Shown here: positions 1-6,129 of the stretch, piece by piece
Position numbering within the stretch: position 1 is the first letter of the stretch
How the letters are laid out: each line of letters opens with the position of its first letter
Source: Clostridium sp.
Lineage (GTDB): Bacteria > Bacillota > Clostridia > Lachnospirales > Lachnospiraceae
NCBI GenBank assembly: GCA_004554205.1
Contig: SFNH01000029.1
Location: 1 to 19,162 of the forward strand
Reading direction: 5' to 3'
Length of the DNA stretch: 19,162 nt
Notes under the pieces: generated by a model
The model's input: the letters and a program-made list of their open reading frames with translations, nothing else
What the model was told of the DNA's origin: nothing
The model's database searches: none
Program-made: the position numbers and the translations under genes

Positions 1-92
1 GCGGCTGCGTCAGCAGCCTGTTTCCTAAGCGCGGAGTGCGCATCCTAAGCGGAGCGTTTTGTTTCATAGGACGAACTTTCCTATGAAATCAG
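1..92. repeat. Gene-free, hairpin-rich tail beyond the tRNA terminator
   Basis: No coding sequence is supported here. The stretch contains a direct repeat of TCCTAAGCG (around 23-31 and 43-51) and a 9-bp inverted repeat, TTTCATAGG at 62-70 with CCTATGAAA at 80-88. The palindrome CTGCGTCAGCAG (5-16) also occurs, as its complement, in the structured intergenic region near 16617. It looks like a fragment of repetitive intergenic DNA cut by the window edge. Confidence 0.4.
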
Positions 93-118
93 AAAAAGCG
101 AGGAATCATCCTCGCTTT
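92..118 (-). terminator. Rho-independent terminator of the tRNA cluster
   Basis: Read on the minus strand, a 9-bp stem AAAGCGAGG / CCTCGCTTT (arms 95-103 and 110-118) with a 6-nt loop is followed by TTTTTCT. It lies just downstream of tRNA-Leu(CAG), the last gene of the tRNA operon, as expected for its terminator. Confidence 0.85.
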
Positions 119-122
119 CGCG

Positions 123-206
123 TGCAGAAGATGGGAGTCGAACCCACAAGGTATTGCTACCACACGGACCTGAACCGTGCGCGTCTGCCAATTCCGCCAC
201 TTCTGC
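123..206 (-). tRNA. tRNA-Leu (CAG)
   Basis: The minus strand folds as a class II tRNA of 84 nt. The acceptor stem is GCAGAAG/CTTCTGC, the D-arm contains TGGCAGACGCG, and the anticodon loop TTCAGGT gives anticodon CAG (reads CUG). There is a long variable arm and a T-loop GGTTCGACTCC. No CCA is encoded. It is the last of three tRNA genes in one minus-strand cluster. Confidence 0.97.
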
Positions 207-210
207 AAAA

Positions 211-283
211 CTCCCCGAGTAGGACTTGAACCTACGACAGCGCGGTTAACAGCCGCGTGCTCTACCGACTGAGCTATCGAGGA
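211..283 (-). tRNA. tRNA-Asn (GTT)
   Basis: A 73-nt cloverleaf on the minus strand: acceptor TCCTCGA/TCGGGGA (with a G-U pair), D-arm GCTCAGTCGGTAGAGC, anticodon stem-loop CGGCTGTTAACCG with anticodon GTT, and T-arm GTAGGTTCAAGTCCTAC. CCA is not encoded. It lies 4 nt upstream of tRNA-Leu(CAG) and 9 nt downstream of tRNA-Leu(AAG), so the three are one transcript. Confidence 0.97.
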
Positions 284-292
284 ATACAGTTA

Positions 293-376
293 TGCGGGAG
301 ATGGGACTTGAACCCACACGACATAACTGCCACTAGATCCTTAGTCTAGCCTGTCTGCCAGTTCCAGCACTCCCGC
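293..376 (-). tRNA. tRNA-Leu (AAG)
   Basis: An 84-nt class II tRNA on the minus strand with acceptor GCGGGAG/CTCCCGC and D-arm TGGCAGACAGG. The anticodon stem CTAGA/TCTAG closes the loop CTAAGGA, so the anticodon reads AAG. It has a long variable arm and T-loop GGTTCAAGTCC. An A at position 34 in a leucine tRNA is unusual for bacteria, where GAG is the common form. First gene of the cluster, directly behind its promoter. Confidence 0.94.
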
Positions 377-386
377 GAACTTTTGT

Positions 387-415
387 AGTATAGCATATAT
401 TTTTTTTTATGGCAA
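387..415 (-). promoter_or_regulatory. Sigma-A promoter of the tRNA cluster
   Basis: On the minus strand, -35 TTGCCA (415-410) and -10 TATACT (392-387) are separated by exactly 17 nt of very A-rich spacer. Transcription would start about 5-8 nt before the first tRNA. Confidence 0.8.
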
Positions 416-460
416 CTACTTTTTTAAAAGATTTACAAAAAACTGAATAGTTACAGAAAA

Positions 461-507
461 AGCTTTACATCCGGCGACCGAGCAAAAGCGAAGGGCTGGC
501 CGCAGGC
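461..507 (+). repeat. Dispersed intergenic repeat, copy A (partial)
   Basis: This copy carries TTTACATCCGGCGACCGA followed by GCAAAAGCGAA. The same core is found at 2029-2120 (reverse orientation) and 6130-6221. Only the first half of the longer unit is present here. It sits between the tRNA promoter and the rplT terminator, in non-coding DNA. Confidence 0.75.
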
Positions 508-509
508 AC

Positions 510-537
510 AAAAAAAGAGCCCCGCTTGCGGAACTCT
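510..537 (-). terminator. Terminator of the infC-rpmI-rplT operon
   Basis: On the minus strand, 14 nt after the rplT stop, a 10-bp stem AGAGTTCCGC / GCGGGGCTCT (two G-U pairs) with a two-base loop runs straight into seven T. This is a classic intrinsic terminator. Confidence 0.85.
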
Positions 538-550
538 TCTTTACTTTGTA

Positions 551-907
551 TTACGCCAGTTTGGATTTTGACAACTCAGCCAGCTTTGCGAAGCCCTCGG
601 CGTCGTTGATCGCCATATCGGACAGCACCTTGCGGTTCATCTCGACGCCCGCCAGCTTTAAGCCGTACATGAACTTGGAGTAGGACAGGCCGTTGATGCG
701 GGCCGCCGCGTTGATGCGGGCGATCCAGAGCTGACGGAACTGTCTCTTTCTCTGCTTGCGTCCGGCGTAGGAGCTCGTCAGAGCTCTCATCACGGACTGC
801 TTTGCCACTCTATACTGTTTGGAACGTGCGCCTCTGTAGCCCTTAGCCATCTTCAGCACTCTGTTATGTTTCTTCTTTGCGTTCATACCGCCTTTAATTC
901 TTGCCAT
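551..907 (-). CDS. rplT: 50S ribosomal protein L20
   Basis: L20 binds 23S rRNA early in large-subunit assembly and is also the autogenous repressor of its own operon in Firmicutes. The 118-residue product has the family's full length and begins MARIKGG, followed by the basic stretch with KMAKGYRGARSKQYRVAKQSV and the FRQLWIARINAAAR segment typical of L20. AAGGAGG precedes the ATG at good spacing. It is third in infC-rpmI-rplT, 34 nt after rpmI, and followed by a strong terminator at 510-537. The operon leader at 1736-1966 is the likely regulatory target of this protein. Confidence 0.98.
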   Translation of the reverse strand: MARIKGGMNAKKKHNRVLKMAKGYRGARSKQYRVAKQSVMRALTSSYAGRKQRKRQFRQLWIARINAAARINGLSYSKFMYGLKLAGVEMNRKVLSDMAINDAEGFAKLAELSKSKLA

Positions 908-941
908 CGGTTTTTCCTCCTTCTTAATTCTGATCCATCTA

Positions 942-1139
942 TCACAGATACGGTAAAATCTTCTTCATTACCTTTGCGTTTGTAGAATCGGTAACGATAT
1001 CTTTTCTAAGATTTCTTTTTCTCTTGGTAGACTTCTTAGTTAAGATGTGGGATTTGTATGCTTTATTTCTTACCAGCTTACCGGTACCGGTCTTTTTGAA
1101 ACGTTTTGCAGCCGCTCTGCTTGTTTTTAATTTAGGCAT
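942..1139 (-). CDS. rpmI: 50S ribosomal protein L35
   Basis: A small basic large-subunit protein of 65 residues, normal for L35, starting MPKLKTSRAAAKRFK and ending in the usual KKILPYL region. The reading frame continues 13 codons upstream to another Met. The start at 1139 is chosen because GGAGGAAG lies 4 nt before it and because every L35 begins MPK(L/M)K. It is the middle gene of infC-rpmI-rplT. Confidence 0.97.
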   Translation of the reverse strand: MPKLKTSRAAAKRFKKTGTGKLVRNKAYKSHILTKKSTKRKRNLRKDIVTDSTNAKVMKKILPYL

Positions 1140-1228
1140 AATGTCTTCCTCCTTAATCTGTTTGCTTTTTACTTCCACGCTTTCTTTCGGTCAGCACAGT
1201 AAATGCGCAGACCTGCTGGACAGTTACT

Positions 1229-1735
1229 TTACTTCTTAGCAGTCAAAAACATGATCATGCTTCTTCCCTCTACCTTGGAGGGCTTGTCGATCACCGCAAT
1301 GTCCTTTAAGCTTTCCGCAAAATCGTCCAGAATGTACTTGGACTTGGACATATGCGCCATCTCACGACCTCTGAAACGCAGTGTGACCTTGACCTTGTCG
1401 CCCTTTTCCAAAAACCTGCGCGCCGCACCCATCTTGGTGTTCAGATCATTGGTGTCAATGTTCGGGGACAGGCGCACCTCCTTGATCTCGATCACTTTCT
1501 GCTTTCTCTTAGCTTCCTTTTCCTTTCTTGCCAGCTCGTAACGATATTTCCCGTAGTCAATGATCTTACAAACCGGTGGCTTCGCCGTCGGAGCGATCTT
1601 TACCAGGTCAAGCTCTGCCTCAAGCGCCATCTTGTAGGCGTCCCTGGCGGACATGATCCCGAGCTGCTCCCCGTTCTCGCCAATCAATCGAACTTCCTTG
1701 TCTCTGATCTGTTCGTTAATCATTAAATCGCTAAT
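1229..1735 (-). CDS. infC: Translation initiation factor IF-3 (AUU start)
   Basis: IF-3 binds the 30S subunit and rejects non-canonical start codons and wrong initiator tRNA. The product shows the N-domain start INEQIRDKEVRLIGENGEQ and the C-domain segments VRLSPNIDTNDL and VTLRFRGREMAH. The first ATG in frame (1723) lies about 20 nt from the only Shine-Dalgarno, GGAGGT (1749-1744), which is too far. An in-frame ATT at 1735 is 8 nt from it, and the frame is closed by TGA a few codons further up. I therefore call the start at ATT (168 aa, beginning (M)SDLMINEQ). AUU initiation of infC is the known basis of IF-3 self-control in E. coli. The starting residue is an inference; the gene identity is certain. 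Confidence 0.95.
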   Translation of the reverse strand: MSDLMINEQIRDKEVRLIGENGEQLGIMSARDAYKMALEAELDLVKIAPTAKPPVCKIIDYGKYRYELARKEKEAKRKQKVIEIKEVRLSPNIDTNDLNTKMGAARRFLEKGDKVKVTLRFRGREMAHMSKSKYILDDFAESLKDIAVIDKPSKVEGRSMIMFLTAKK

Positions 1736-1966
1736 TGTCGTGCACCTCCATCATTCAGAATCCTGCATATCTGTTTTGCTGCCGCCTGCAGAGCGTATGA
1801 GACCCGCTCTGCGAAAAAAAAGTAGATAGAAGAACTCTATCCACCCTCAAAGTATCACATAGGACATCGCTGCCGCCTGTCTGTGCTTCCTACTATAAAC
1901 CAGGGTCACTTGCTCGTGCCAAGGTGAGGTGGATACCTACTTTCCTGTACGCCGCTCTCGCAGCTT
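1736..1966 (-). promoter_or_regulatory. infC operon leader (L20-leader type attenuator)
   Basis: About 230 nt of leader RNA separate the promoter from infC. The RNA contains an intrinsic terminator (1844-1814). An upstream strand, GGTGGATA on the plus strand at 1928-1935, has as its RNA complement UAUCCACC, which can pair with the terminator's own 5' arm GGUGGAUA (1845-1838). The two structures exclude each other, so this is an attenuation switch. A further hairpin (GCAGAGCG/CGCTCTGC, 1812-1788) follows the terminator. In Bacillus subtilis this operon is known to be attenuated by L20. Equivalence here is inferred from position and structure. Confidence 0.8.
1814..1844 (-). terminator. Leader terminator (attenuator) before infC
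   Basis: On the minus strand, the 8-bp stem GTGGATAG / CTATCTAC (arms 1844-1837 and 1829-1822) with a 7-nt loop is followed by eight T (1821-1814). It lies about 80 nt before the infC start and about 120 nt after the promoter, so it must be regulated for the essential operon to be expressed. Confidence 0.85.
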
Positions 1967-1971
1967 ATGTA

Positions 1972-2000
1972 ACTATACTACGCTTTTTTTTAATTGTCAA
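1972..2000 (-). promoter_or_regulatory. Sigma-A promoter of infC-rpmI-rplT
   Basis: A consensus -35 TTGACA (2000-1995) and -10 TATAGT (1977-1972) are separated by exactly 17 nt on the minus strand. It is one of the best promoters in the window, fitting a ribosomal operon that is then controlled by attenuation. Confidence 0.88.
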
Positions 2001-2028
2001 GAACTATTTTTTGCCCCCGCCTATGTAT

Positions 2029-2120
2029 GGTTTTCTCTTTTGTTCGGTCACCGGGTATAAAGCTTTCGCCTCGGTCGCGTCCACAGCTTTCGCTTTTGTT
2101 CGGTCGCCGGATGTAAAACT
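2029..2120 (-). repeat. Dispersed intergenic repeat, copy B (full unit)
   Basis: Read on the minus strand, this is the same ~92-bp unit as 6130-6221: TTTTACATCCGGCGACCGA, then CAAAAGCGAAAGC, a central GCGACCGAGGCGAAAGC, and a third CCCGGTGACCGAACAAAAG. The unit is itself built of three related sub-repeats of a GCGACCGA(A/G)..GCGAAAGC motif. It lies between the infC promoter and the DUF1540 gene. Confidence 0.8.
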
Positions 2121-2159
2121 TTTTTGAACTAGTGAAAAAAAGCATTGCATCCGGCGACC
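2102..2159. repeat. Perfect 12-bp inverted repeat, terminator-like
   Basis: GGTCGCCGGATG (2102-2113) and CATCCGGCGACC (2148-2159) are exact inverted copies separated by 34 nt. Inside, a T-tract and an A-tract (CTTTTTT, GAAAAAAAG) extend the pairing. This lies immediately after the DUF1540 stop codon on the minus strand, so it may act as that gene's terminator. The right arm is the core of the dispersed repeat in opposite orientation. Confidence 0.65.
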
Positions 2160-2165
2160 CGCGCG

Positions 2166-2480
2166 TTATCTCATCTGGAACGTCGCACAGAGCGTATGCT
2201 CCGCCTTGCTCGCGCCGTCACCGGCAATGCCGATATGATCCGCCACGCAATGCCTGTCCTCGTTGTAGATACATTTCACTGCCTCACAGTCGATCTCAAG
2301 CCGGTTCTCCGGTGTCTTAAACACATTCTGGAACGATCCCTCGCGGTTCTCATCGAAGCTTCCGCAGCAGGTCTCCTCCTTCTCCTTTGCCTCGTGCCCG
2401 TCCACAATGATCGCCTGCTTGCAACAGCGCTTCTCGGAATTGTGGAGACAGTTGGTTACAGCGCACTCTAATTTTGTCAT
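2166..2480 (-). CDS. DUF1540 protein with two Cys-rich domains
   Basis: The function is unknown. The 104-residue protein consists of two copies of the DUF1540 module. Each has the pattern C-x4-C-x7-C-x18-C: Cys 6, 11, 19 and 38 (with extra Cys 20 and 39), and Cys 65, 70, 78 and 98. Each copy ends in T-x-C-x-(S/T)F. The even spacing suggests metal binding, probably zinc, but this is inference. There is no signal peptide or membrane segment. The start at 2480 follows GGAGGT by 11 nt; the spacer forms part of an inverted repeat (see 2484-2544). It lies between thrS and infC on the same strand. Its own promoter is not clear, so it could be read through from thrS. Confidence 0.88.
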   Translation of the reverse strand: MTKLECAVTNCLHNSEKRCCKQAIIVDGHEAKEKEETCCGSFDENREGSFQNVFKTPENRLEIDCEAVKCIYNEDRHCVADHIGIAGDGASKAEHTLCATFQMR

Positions 2481-2483
2481 AGT

Positions 2484-2544
2484 AAATCCATACCTCCTTG
2501 ATAAATGTAGACTGATATCCTAATATCACAGTTAGTATGGATTT
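2484..2544 (-). promoter_or_regulatory. Inverted repeat spanning the DUF1540 ribosome binding site
   Basis: AAATCCATAC (2484-2493) and GTATGGATTT (2535-2544) are exact 10-bp inverted copies. In the mRNA the downstream arm fills the space between the Shine-Dalgarno GGAG and the ATG. A smaller hairpin, TGATAT-CCTA-ATATCA (2513-2528), lies in the loop. If transcribed from upstream, the fold would limit ribosome access. Whether it is a sensor or a translational brake cannot be told from sequence. Confidence 0.5.
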
Positions 2545-2582
2545 ATTTTGCCGGAACTATTCTTTTTTATAAAATATTTGTT

Positions 2583-4514
2583 TTACTCCTGCTTCGTCTC
2601 CACCCGGCGGATCGCCTTGTCAGCGATCTCCTTCTTGATGTCGGCGATAAAGCGGTCCAGAGGCTTTTGTCCCTCGTCGCCGAGGAAGCGGCTGCGGACA
2701 GCGACCACGCCCTCTTCCTCCTCCTTCTGGCCGACTACCAGCATGTACGGGATCTTGTTCTGCTGCGCCTCACGGATCTTGTAGCCGATCTTCTCAGAGC
2801 GCGTGTCAAGCTCGGAGCGGATATCCGCCTCAAGAAGCGCCGTCTGCACCTTCCCCGCGTAATCCAGGTACTTATCGGAGATCGGCAGCACCTTCACCTG
2901 AACCGGGGCCAGCCAGGTCGGGAACGCGCCCGCAAAATGCTCGATCAGGATGCCGATGAAGCGCTCGATGGAGCCGAACGCCACGCGGTGAATCATGATC
3001 GGGCGGTGCTTCTCGCCGTCCGCTCCGATATACTCAAGCTCAAAGCGCTGCGGAAGCTGGAAGTCAAGCTGGATCGTGCCGCACTGCCAGGTTCTTCCGA
3101 TCGCGTCGACGAGATGGAAGTCGATCTTCGGCCCGTAGAACGCGCCGTCTCCCTCATTCACCACATAGTCAAGCCCGAGCTCGTCCAGGGCGCTCCTTAA
3201 GCCGTCGGTCGCCATCTCCCAGTCCTCGTCGCTTCCCATGCTGTCCTCCGGCCTCGTGGACAGCTCCACATGATACTCAAAGCCGAACAGCCTGTATACG
3301 CTGTCGATCAGGTTCGCAACGCCCTTGATCTCGTCCTTGATCTGCTCCGGGGTCATAAAGATGTGCGCGTCGTCCTGGGTGAAGCAGCGCACGCGCATCA
3401 GCCCGTGGAGCTGACCGGATTTCTCGTGGCGGTGAACCAGCCCCAGCTCGCCCATGCGCAGCGGAAGGTCGCGGTAGGAGCGCGGCTCGGACGCATACAC
3501 AAGAACGCCGCCCGGGCAGTTCATCGGCTTGATCGCGTAGTCCTGCTCGTCGATGACCGTAGTGTACATATTGTCCTTATAGTGATCCCAGTGCCCGGAG
3601 GTCTCCCAAAGGCTCCTGTTTAAGATGATCGGCGTTGAAATTTCAACGTAGCCCGCCTTCTTGTGGATCTCCCTCCAGTATTCGAGAAGCGTATTTTTAA
3701 GAACCATGCCCTTCGGCAGGAAGAACGGAAAGCCCGGTCCCGCCTCGTGCATCATAAACAGCCCCAGCTCCCTGCCAAGCTTCCTGTGGTCGCGTTTTTT
3801 GGCCTCCTCCATCATGGTGAGATAGGCCTCTAACTCCTCCTTCTTCGCAAACGCCGTCGCATAGATCCTGGTAAGCATCTTGTTATGCTCATCGCCTCTC
3901 CAGTATGCGCCCGCGATATTTAAAAGCTTATACGCCTTTCCGACATCCTTCGTGTTCATCAGGTGAGGGCCCGCGCACAGATCGGTAAACTCACCCTGCT
4001 TATAGAAGCTGATCTCCTCGCCCTCCGGCAGATCCTCGATCAGCTCCACCTTGTAAGGCTCTCCCTTCTCCTTCATAAACGCGACCGCCTCTGCCCGCGG
4101 CAGCGTAAAACGCTCGATCGGGAGCGCCTCCTTAACGATCTTTTTCATCTCCGCCTCGATCTTCTCCAGATCATCGGCGGTGATCGGATTCTCAAAATCA
4201 ATGTCGTAGTAGAATCCGTCCGCGATGGACGGGCCGATCGCCAGCTTTGCCGACGGATACAGGCGCTTGATCGCCTGTGCCATCACATGACTTGCGGAGT
4301 GGCGCAGCGCCGAAAGCCCCTTCTCGTCCTTCGCGGTGAGAATATTTAAGGAGCAGTCCCGCTCGAGCACCGTCCGCAGATCCGCGCTCTCCCCGTCGAC
4401 CTCACCGACACACGCCACCCGCGCCAGTCCTTCGCTCAAATCCCTCGCAATGTCCAGAACAGACATTGCCTGTGCGTATTCCTTTATACTTCCGTCCTTC
4501 AATGTGATCTTCAT
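2583..4514 (-). CDS. thrS: Threonine--tRNA ligase
   Basis: Charges tRNA-Thr in the cytoplasm. At 643 residues it matches the full bacterial form, with the TGS domain (about 1-60), the editing domain with HSASHVMAQA (HxxxH, about 72-81), the second additional domain with CAGPHLMNT, the class II core (about 260-530), and the anticodon-binding domain. The three zinc ligands known in E. coli ThrRS are present in context: Cys in KPMNCPGG, His in DDAHIF, and His in PIMIHRVAFGS. Motif 2 is HRHEKSGQLHGLMR. The ATG follows weak GAGAGGG/AGGAAAG signals. The leader is only about 80 nt, too short for a T-box, unlike many Firmicutes thrS genes. It shares its upstream region with the divergent MBL gene. 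Confidence 0.98.
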   Translation of the reverse strand: MKITLKDGSIKEYAQAMSVLDIARDLSEGLARVACVGEVDGESADLRTVLERDCSLNILTAKDEKGLSALRHSASHVMAQAIKRLYPSAKLAIGPSIADGFYYDIDFENPITADDLEKIEAEMKKIVKEALPIERFTLPRAEAVAFMKEKGEPYKVELIEDLPEGEEISFYKQGEFTDLCAGPHLMNTKDVGKAYKLLNIAGAYWRGDEHNKMLTRIYATAFAKKEELEAYLTMMEEAKKRDHRKLGRELGLFMMHEAGPGFPFFLPKGMVLKNTLLEYWREIHKKAGYVEISTPIILNRSLWETSGHWDHYKDNMYTTVIDEQDYAIKPMNCPGGVLVYASEPRSYRDLPLRMGELGLVHRHEKSGQLHGLMRVRCFTQDDAHIFMTPEQIKDEIKGVANLIDSVYRLFGFEYHVELSTRPEDSMGSDEDWEMATDGLRSALDELGLDYVVNEGDGAFYGPKIDFHLVDAIGRTWQCGTIQLDFQLPQRFELEYIGADGEKHRPIMIHRVAFGSIERFIGILIEHFAGAFPTWLAPVQVKVLPISDKYLDYAGKVQTALLEADIRSELDTRSEKIGYKIREAQQNKIPYMLVVGQKEEEEGVVAVRSRFLGDEGQKPLDRFIADIKKEIADKAIRRVETKQE

Positions 4515-4598
4515 GCTTTCCTAATCCCTCTCTGCGCGTCCTTGTCAGACTGCTCATTATAACTGTTCATCTGGTAACAGATTCCCCGTATGTGTCCG

Positions 4599-4626
4599 AT
4601 TATAACACTGCGAAAAATTATGTCAA
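4599..4626 (-). promoter_or_regulatory. Sigma-A promoter of thrS
   Basis: On the minus strand, -35 TTGACA (4626-4621) and -10 TATAAT (4604-4599) with a 16-nt spacer, both perfect hexamers. A second TATAAT at 4561-4556 has no good -35. The predicted transcript leader is about 80 nt. Confidence 0.85.
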
Positions 4627-4664
4627 GCAAAATCCATTTCTCTATTCCATTCCGCAGCCATCTG

Positions 4665-4687
4665 TTGTATCATATATACAGATACAA
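4665..4687. promoter_or_regulatory. Inverted repeat in the thrS / MBL intergenic region
   Basis: TTGTATC (4665-4671) and GATACAA (4681-4687) are exact inverted 7-mers with an A/T-rich centre, ending about 27 nt before the MBL start. TACAAT at 4683-4688 could be the -10 of the plus-strand gene, which would make the repeat an operator, but no good -35 is visible. Confidence 0.35.
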
Positions 4688-4713
4688 TAAATGAGAAAAG
4701 GATGGGAATAAAA

Positions 4714-5817
4714 ATGAATACTATCGCCGCGAAAGGACGCCGTTTATTGAAATTCGCGCTTGCACTTGCCGTCATGTCCTCCATATCATCGGCCCCGGCA
4801 TTCGCCAAAACCGATGTCCATGTGCTCGATGTCGGTCAGGGACTGTCAGTTCTCGTCAAGTCCCAGGATCATTATATGCTTTACGATGGAGGCGACCGTG
4901 ACAGATCCGACTATGTTGTTTCCTATTTGAAGCAGCAGGGGATCGCCGAGCTGGATTACATGATCGCGAGCCACTACGACGCCGACCATATAAACGGCCT
5001 TGTAGGCGCTTTAAACACCACTTCCGTAAAGCAGGTATTTGCCCCGGAATATACGACTGACACAAAGGTCTTTCAGTCCTTCCGGGACACCATTGCCACA
5101 AAATCCGTTCCCAAAAAGCAGCCCGCCGTCGGAAGCACTTATCCGTTAGGCGACGCCACCTTCCAGATCCTTTCGCCCGCCGGAACCGGGTACCGCGACG
5201 CAAACGATTACTCAATCGCGATCCGGATAACTGACGGTGACACCAGCTTCCTGATCACAGGGGACGCGGAGGCAGCCGCGGAGGCCGAGATGTGCGGCTC
5301 CGGTCTCCCCCTTGAAAGCGATGTGTATGTCATGGGACATCACGGGAGCGCGTCCTCGAGCAGTTGGGATCTGCTGCAAAAAGCGGTTCCCGAATACGCG
5401 GTATTATCCTGCGGAACCGACAATCCCTACGGTCACCCGCATATCGAATCCATGGAAAAGCTTCAGGCAATGGAGATTCCCCTTTTCAGGACCGACAGAC
5501 AGGGCGCCATCATCGCGTCCACGGACGGTGCCGCCATCACATGGAATGTTTCGCCCTGCAACGATTACTCTCCCGGAAGCGCTGACGACAGACCCGCACA
5601 GCCGCAGGCACAGGACGCCTCCCAAAGCGCCGGGACAGACAATACGGCGATAACCGAAACCGCGGAGTATATCCTGAATACCTCCACCAAAAAGATACAT
5701 TATCCGGGCTGCAGGAGCGCAGCGCAGATAAAGGCAGAAAATAAGCGGGCGACCTCCGAGAGCAGAGATTCCCTGATCGCGCAGGGCTATACTCCCTGCA
5801 AAAACTGCCGACCGTAA
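4714..5817 (+). CDS. Secreted ComEC-like metallo-beta-lactamase-fold protein with Cys-rich tail
   Basis: Probably an extracellular hydrolase with the fold of the ComEC C-terminal nuclease-like domain; the substrate is unknown. From the start at 4714 the protein has 367 residues: a signal peptide (about 1-31, ending APAFA), then the MBL domain with DVHVLDVGQG, LYDGGD, the metal motif SHYDADH (His87, Asp89, Asp91, His92), TGDAE and GHHGS. A Pro/Gln/Ser-rich linker (about 285-318) leads to a 49-residue C-terminal module YILNTSTKKIHYPGC...YTPCKNC with Cys 333, 362 and 365 plus a His, resembling the small Ada-type zinc-binding unit. There are no ComEC membrane domains. A Met 12 nt upstream (4702) lacks a spaced Shine-Dalgarno, while the 4714 start has AGGATGGG 7 nt away. 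No terminator is visible downstream. Confidence 0.88.
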   Translation: MNTIAAKGRRLLKFALALAVMSSISSAPAFAKTDVHVLDVGQGLSVLVKSQDHYMLYDGGDRDRSDYVVSYLKQQGIAELDYMIASHYDADHINGLVGALNTTSVKQVFAPEYTTDTKVFQSFRDTIATKSVPKKQPAVGSTYPLGDATFQILSPAGTGYRDANDYSIAIRITDGDTSFLITGDAEAAAEAEMCGSGLPLESDVYVMGHHGSASSSSWDLLQKAVPEYAVLSCGTDNPYGHPHIESMEKLQAMEIPLFRTDRQGAIIASTDGAAITWNVSPCNDYSPGSADDRPAQPQAQDASQSAGTDNTAITETAEYILNTSTKKIHYPGCRSAAQIKAENKRATSESRDSLIAQGYTPCKNCRP

Positions 5818-6129
5818 AACCGTAACAGTTCAGCCATCTTGTGTTTCCGGCGGATTTTGCGCCGCATCGCCCGGATAGACAGTCCCATGTGACACGCTAC
5901 GTTTCCGGCTCGGTCCGCGCGCCGATTAGCCGCCAGTCGCGCAAACTCGCTTCGCTCGGACAGTGCGCTTTGTGGCGGCAGCTAGCGCAGCCCTCGCTTC
6001 GGAAGCCTCGCTATCGTCACCGGGTCTGTCCTCCGGGCTTTGCGGCTGATACTACCTGGCCCCGAGGGAGCGGAGTAAACTTTACCGTGAGGGAGGCCGG
6101 TGAACACTTTTGCGAGCCATGCGAGCAAA
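5818..6129. repeat. GC-rich gene-free intergenic region with inverted repeats
   Basis: No gene is supported: frames across it have no start signal and encode only Arg/Pro-rich sequence. It contains a 51-bp imperfect palindrome with exact arms GCCGCCA (5929-5935) and TGGCGGC (5973-5979) around a centre rich in CTCGCTTCGCTCG. Short echoes follow (CCTCGCTTCGG, AGCCTCGCT). Nearby are paired GAGGGAG motifs (6064-6070, 6090-6096) and GCGAGC repeats (6112, 6121). It lies between two convergent genes (MBL, plus; ktrA, minus) and may serve as their common terminator. Confidence 0.55.
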
